Shown here: positions 59,088 through 64,000 of the stretch, piece after piece
Numbering within the stretch: position 1 is the stretch's first letter
How the letters are laid out: each line of letters opens with the position of its first letter
Source of the DNA: Chitinophagaceae bacterium
GTDB lineage: Bacteria > Bacteroidota > Bacteroidia > Chitinophagales > Chitinophagaceae
NCBI GenBank assembly: GCA_016787085.1
Contig: JAEUVJ010000065.1
Coordinates: 1-64,000, forward strand
DNA: 64,000 nt
Direction of reading: 5' to 3'
Notes under the pieces: generated by a model
Told to the model about the DNA's origin: nothing
Database searches by the model: none
What the model saw: only the letters and a program-made list of their open reading frames with translations
Translations under genes and position numbers: made by a program

Positions 59088-59624
59088 TCAAAGCGACGCT
59101 TTTAGCTCAAGGAAGAAGCCTTTTATCTTTTCCAGCGATTGTATCATGGCAAATTTTTCTTCAGCATTCTTATTTTTCTTCAGGTAATCCTTGGCGCCCT
59201 CGATAGTGAATTTGCGGCGGCGCAGCAGGTCATAGATCATCACCAGGTTCTTGATATCCACCGGGCGGAAGAAACGGTCTCCTTTACGGTTCTTCCTGGG
59301 CTGCAGAATGTCAAATTCTGTTTCCCAGTAACGGATAAGCGACTGGTTTTCCCTGAACATTCCTGCTACTTCACCAATAGCATAGTATTGTTTCTTAAAG
59401 AGCTCTTCATCCGGCGGTACATTGACCATGTCGGCGGTAAGACCAGCTTCCTTTAAAGACCGGCGGCCTCTCGGTGAACGGGGTTTCTTGTCAGCGACGG
59501 CAACAGACTCTAACTTTTCTTTTTTTTCTTCCCCTGCTACAACGATGACGGGTTCGATAGCCGCCGTTTCCTTTTCATGTACGGCATCAAACTCGAACGT
59601 TATTTGTGTGAGGGGTTTGCTCAT
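59088..59624 (-). CDS. MerR-family transcriptional regulator
   Basis: From ATG 59624 (MSKPLTQITFEFDAV) the protein has 178 aa. After an acidic, low-complexity N-terminal ~75 residues comes a MerR-type helix-turn-helix with YYAIGEVAGMFRENQSLIRY, FFRPVDIKNLVMIYDLLRRR and the helix FTIEGAKDYLKK. No C-terminal ligand or metal-binding Cys region follows. The MerR-M23-alaS order is common in Bacteroidota. The 15 residues upstream (ATG 59669) are unlikely. Confidence 0.85.
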   Translation of the reverse strand: MSKPLTQITFEFDAVHEKETAAIEPVIVVAGEEKKEKLESVAVADKKPRSPRGRRSLKEAGLTADMVNVPPDEELFKKQYYAIGEVAGMFRENQSLIRYWETEFDILQPRKNRKGDRFFRPVDIKNLVMIYDLLRRRKFTIEGAKDYLKKNKNAEEKFAMIQSLEKIKGFFLELKASL

Positions 59625-59691
59625 AGTCTTTATCAAAGATACGTATGATGCGCTCAGAAGAACGTACAAATACGAATGTGTGGAAAAGTTA

Positions 59692-59719
59692 AGCTATAAG
59701 CTGTTAGCTATTAGCAGTA
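59692..59719. repeat. Heptamer tandem repeat (AGCTNTT)
   Basis: Four perfect-period 7-nt units, AGCTATA, AGCTGTT, AGCTATT and AGCAGTA, in the spacer between the M23 gene stop and the MerR gene start. Confidence 0.8.
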
Positions 59720-59763
59720 GTCTGCCAAACGATAATACCTATAGTGAAAGATAATGTGGTCTT

Positions 59764-60735
59764 TTAATCCAGACTTTGGTTAGATGCAGCCGCCTGTTTC
59801 AGCAGCATATCGAACTGCTCAGGACTAAGGTCGTTGTAGAAAAAGTAAACCGGGTCTATGCGCTGGTTATATTTATGTACTTCATAGTGGCAGTGCGGCC
59901 CGGTTGATTTACCGGTGCTGCCCACCCATCCTATTACTTCTCCCCGTTTTACAACTTGCCCTGCTCTCGCTTTTACCCTTACCATGTGGCCATACAGCGT
60001 TTCATAGCCATAGCCATGGTTGATGACCACGTGGTTGCCATATCCATTGCCTGCGTTACCGGAGATATTGACAGTGCCATCTGCGGTAGCATAAATAGGC
60101 GTGCCCTGCGGGGCAGTAAAATCAAGCCCGGCATGCATCTTCACTGTTTTATAGATGGGGTCAATGCGATGACCAAAACCGGAGGCGATACGCTTCAGGT
60201 CTTTGTTGCTGACGGGTTGAATAGCGGGGGTGTGCGCCAGGAGTTTTTCTTTATTATTGAGCAGTTTGTCTATTTCCCCATAGGATTGTTTCTGTATGGT
60301 AATGCGGCTGCCCAGGCTGTTCAGGGTCGTAACGATCGAAGTGACCAGTTCCTTATCCTTCATTTTCTCGATCGTAGCTATCTCGATCTGCTCTTCAAGA
60401 TCTTTGGCCCGGGCGCTGTCAGGAATGGGATTAGCTTCGAAAATGGAACGATATACATCATTGTCCCGTTTTTCCAGCTCGGCCATTTTTTGTTCCATGT
60501 CCTGTACCTTATCCCGGAGGGTGCGGTAATTATCCTTCAGTAATTCATTTTGCATACCGAGCAGGCGCTCATTGGGAGAACCCACAAAACGGAAAGCAAT
60601 AAAGGAAATGAACATCGCGGTAACAAAAGCGGCGGCAAGAAAACCAAAAATGCGCAGGATCTTGATACGCAGCGGCGTTTCCAGCTTCTCGTAGCGAAGC
60701 GTATTGGTATTATAGTAATACTTGATCTTTTTCAT
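59764..60735 (-). CDS. M23-family peptidase (membrane-anchored, LytM-type)
   Basis: From ATG 60735 (MKKIKYYYNTNTLRYEKLE) the protein has 323 aa. A membrane helix (LAAAFVTAMFISFIAFRFV) near residue 38 is followed by a coiled coil rich in E/K/R (LRDKVQDMEQKMAELEKR) and a C-terminal M23 domain with KMHAGLDFTAPQGT and STGPHCHYEVHKY. It should cleave peptidoglycan in the periplasm, like EnvC/NlpD-type activators. The upstream start at 60810 adds no useful residues. It diverges from alaS. Confidence 0.88.
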   Translation of the reverse strand: MKKIKYYYNTNTLRYEKLETPLRIKILRIFGFLAAAFVTAMFISFIAFRFVGSPNERLLGMQNELLKDNYRTLRDKVQDMEQKMAELEKRDNDVYRSIFEANPIPDSARAKDLEEQIEIATIEKMKDKELVTSIVTTLNSLGSRITIQKQSYGEIDKLLNNKEKLLAHTPAIQPVSNKDLKRIASGFGHRIDPIYKTVKMHAGLDFTAPQGTPIYATADGTVNISGNAGNGYGNHVVINHGYGYETLYGHMVRVKARAGQVVKRGEVIGWVGSTGKSTGPHCHYEVHKYNQRIDPVYFFYNDLSPEQFDMLLKQAAASNQSLD

Positions 60736-60820
60736 AAAACCAATGCCGGTAAAGGCGCTGGTGAGAATATTGTGATCCGTTCCTGTGCAGCGGGCGGGCC
60801 GGATGAACATTCATAATCAT

Positions 60821-60828
60821 TACCTTTG
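60821..60828 (+). promoter_or_regulatory. alaS -7 box TACCTTTG
   Basis: Perfect TAnnTTTG, about 69 bases before the alaS ATG. Confidence 0.5.
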
Positions 60829-60897
60829 CCGACCTCTGCAGGGTTGACAAATATAGGGTCTTAACCAGCAAAAATCAACCCATTTACAGGAGATGAT

Positions 60898-63602
<2,705 letters not shown>

Positions 63603-63606
<4 letters not shown>

Positions 63607-63758
63607 GAGAAATAAAATCCTTTGGGAGGCTTGGGTTCTTTGTTCTTTTCTTTTTTCCGGGGCCAGGGACGCCGCCTGGTTTCGAGGTACACCCACAGAC
63701 AGACAATGATTGCTATAACGCAAATAACTATAGCAGCTATAGCTAAGAAATTGACCAT
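63603..63758 (-). CDS. 51-aa single-pass membrane protein
   Basis: The minus-strand ATG at 63758 opens a 51-codon frame: MVNFLAIAAIVICVIAIIV forms one membrane helix, followed by a basic tail RRRPWPRKKEKNK and PKPPKGFYFS. The stop overlaps the alaS stop by four bases. The hydrophobic-then-basic layout, with positive residues on one side, is that of a real small membrane protein. Its function is unknown. It is too short to recognise by family. Confidence 0.6.
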
Positions 63759-63870
63759 AAGCAGGTGGGTGGAGGTAATTGCTTGTCCACTTCAAAAATG
63801 CGCATTTATTTGCTATTCCCAATAGCCGGAGGATTAGGAAAACTACTACATTGATCAATTATTTTCAGGT

Positions 63871-64000
63871 ATGGATGTAATAATTGAGACAGAGCGCCTG
63901 CTGCTGCGGACATTTACTATAAATGACGCTTCACTGATATATGAATTGAATATTGACCCGGAAGTAACCCGCTATACTCATGACCCGATCAGGGATATTG
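63871..64000 (+). CDS. GNAT-family N-acetyltransferase (N-terminal fragment)
   Basis: The ATG at 63871 opens a frame that runs off the window. The visible 43 residues, including IIETERLLLRTFTINDASLI and then NIDPEVTRYTH, match the opening of RimJ/RimL-type GNAT acetyltransferases. They transfer an acetyl group from acetyl-CoA to a protein N-terminus or small molecule. The CoA-binding core lies outside the window. Confidence 0.8.
   Translation, partial: MDVIIETERLLLRTFTINDASLIYELNIDPEVTRYTHDPIRDI

Overview
The window looks like a chromosomal core region of a Bacteroidota bacterium, most likely family Chitinophagaceae or a close relative. The evidence is the set of gliding-type genes (gldE, gldD, gldH), BatD, DUF5777 and CarboxypepD-reg-like proteins, the ssb-gldE-gldD and birA-rsfS-ftsH-LUD gene orders, and several promoters matching the Bacteroidota -7 consensus TAnnTTTG. 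Most of the window is housekeeping. I see no rRNA, tRNA, CRISPR array, prophage or insertion sequence. Both ends cut genes: an HU-type protein on the left and a GNAT acetyltransferase on the right.

Layout. 0-7.6 kb: HU (partial), mutY, an AT-rich orphan, a three-gene envelope lipoprotein cluster with an LpoB-like protein, then ssb-gldE-gldD. 7.6-12.7 kb: small membrane proteins, a TPR membrane protein, a DUF3109 protein and lutB. 12.8-14.8 kb: a methyltransferase-deacetylase pair. 14.8-22.9 kb: a GH3/serine hydrolase fusion, mutL, an ECF sigma factor with a probable anti-sigma partner, and a PBP4-type peptidase. 22.9-31.6 kb: a Gfo/Idh oxidoreductase, an arginase-fold protein with an altered metal site, an S23-like four-helix protein in a repeat-flanked cassette, pheS, 3-hydroxyacyl-CoA dehydrogenase and reductase genes, and lpxD. 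31.6-38.8 kb: a gene-poor gap with a candidate small RNA, yicC, gldH, a two-component system, batD, an SDR and a yjjG-type phosphatase. 38.8-46.7 kb: psd and cdsA (phospholipid synthesis), a CPBP protease, dusB, a membrane-anchored MutS-like ATPase, glutathione peroxidase and aldehyde dehydrogenase. 46.9-57.3 kb: an M23 peptidase, bcp, a DUF5777 barrel, birA, rsfS, ftsH, a LUD protein and lpxH. 57.3-64 kb: an MscS channel, a thioredoxin-like protein, a MerR regulator, an M23 peptidase, alaS and a 51-aa membrane protein.

Much of the window serves the cell envelope: peptidoglycan turnover (LpoB-like, GH3, PBP4, two M23 peptidases), lipid A (LpxD, LpxH), phospholipids (CdsA, Psd) and gliding or secretion accessory lipoproteins. 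Redox and detoxification genes and translation genes fill most of the rest.

The most unusual signal is not a gene. It is a set of short degenerate tandem repeats with a 7-nt (sometimes 8-nt) period, with different unit sequences, scattered through spacers and also inside two coding sequences (a deacetylase and the MutL linker). Inverted arrays of one such repeat bracket the S23-like four-helix-bundle gene. Other points worth checking are a promoter-like/hairpin/terminator unit that may be a small RNA near 32.0 kb, an arginase-fold protein that keeps only one metal site, and an AT-rich insertion patch in alaS. All calls are from reading the sequence; no database search was possible.
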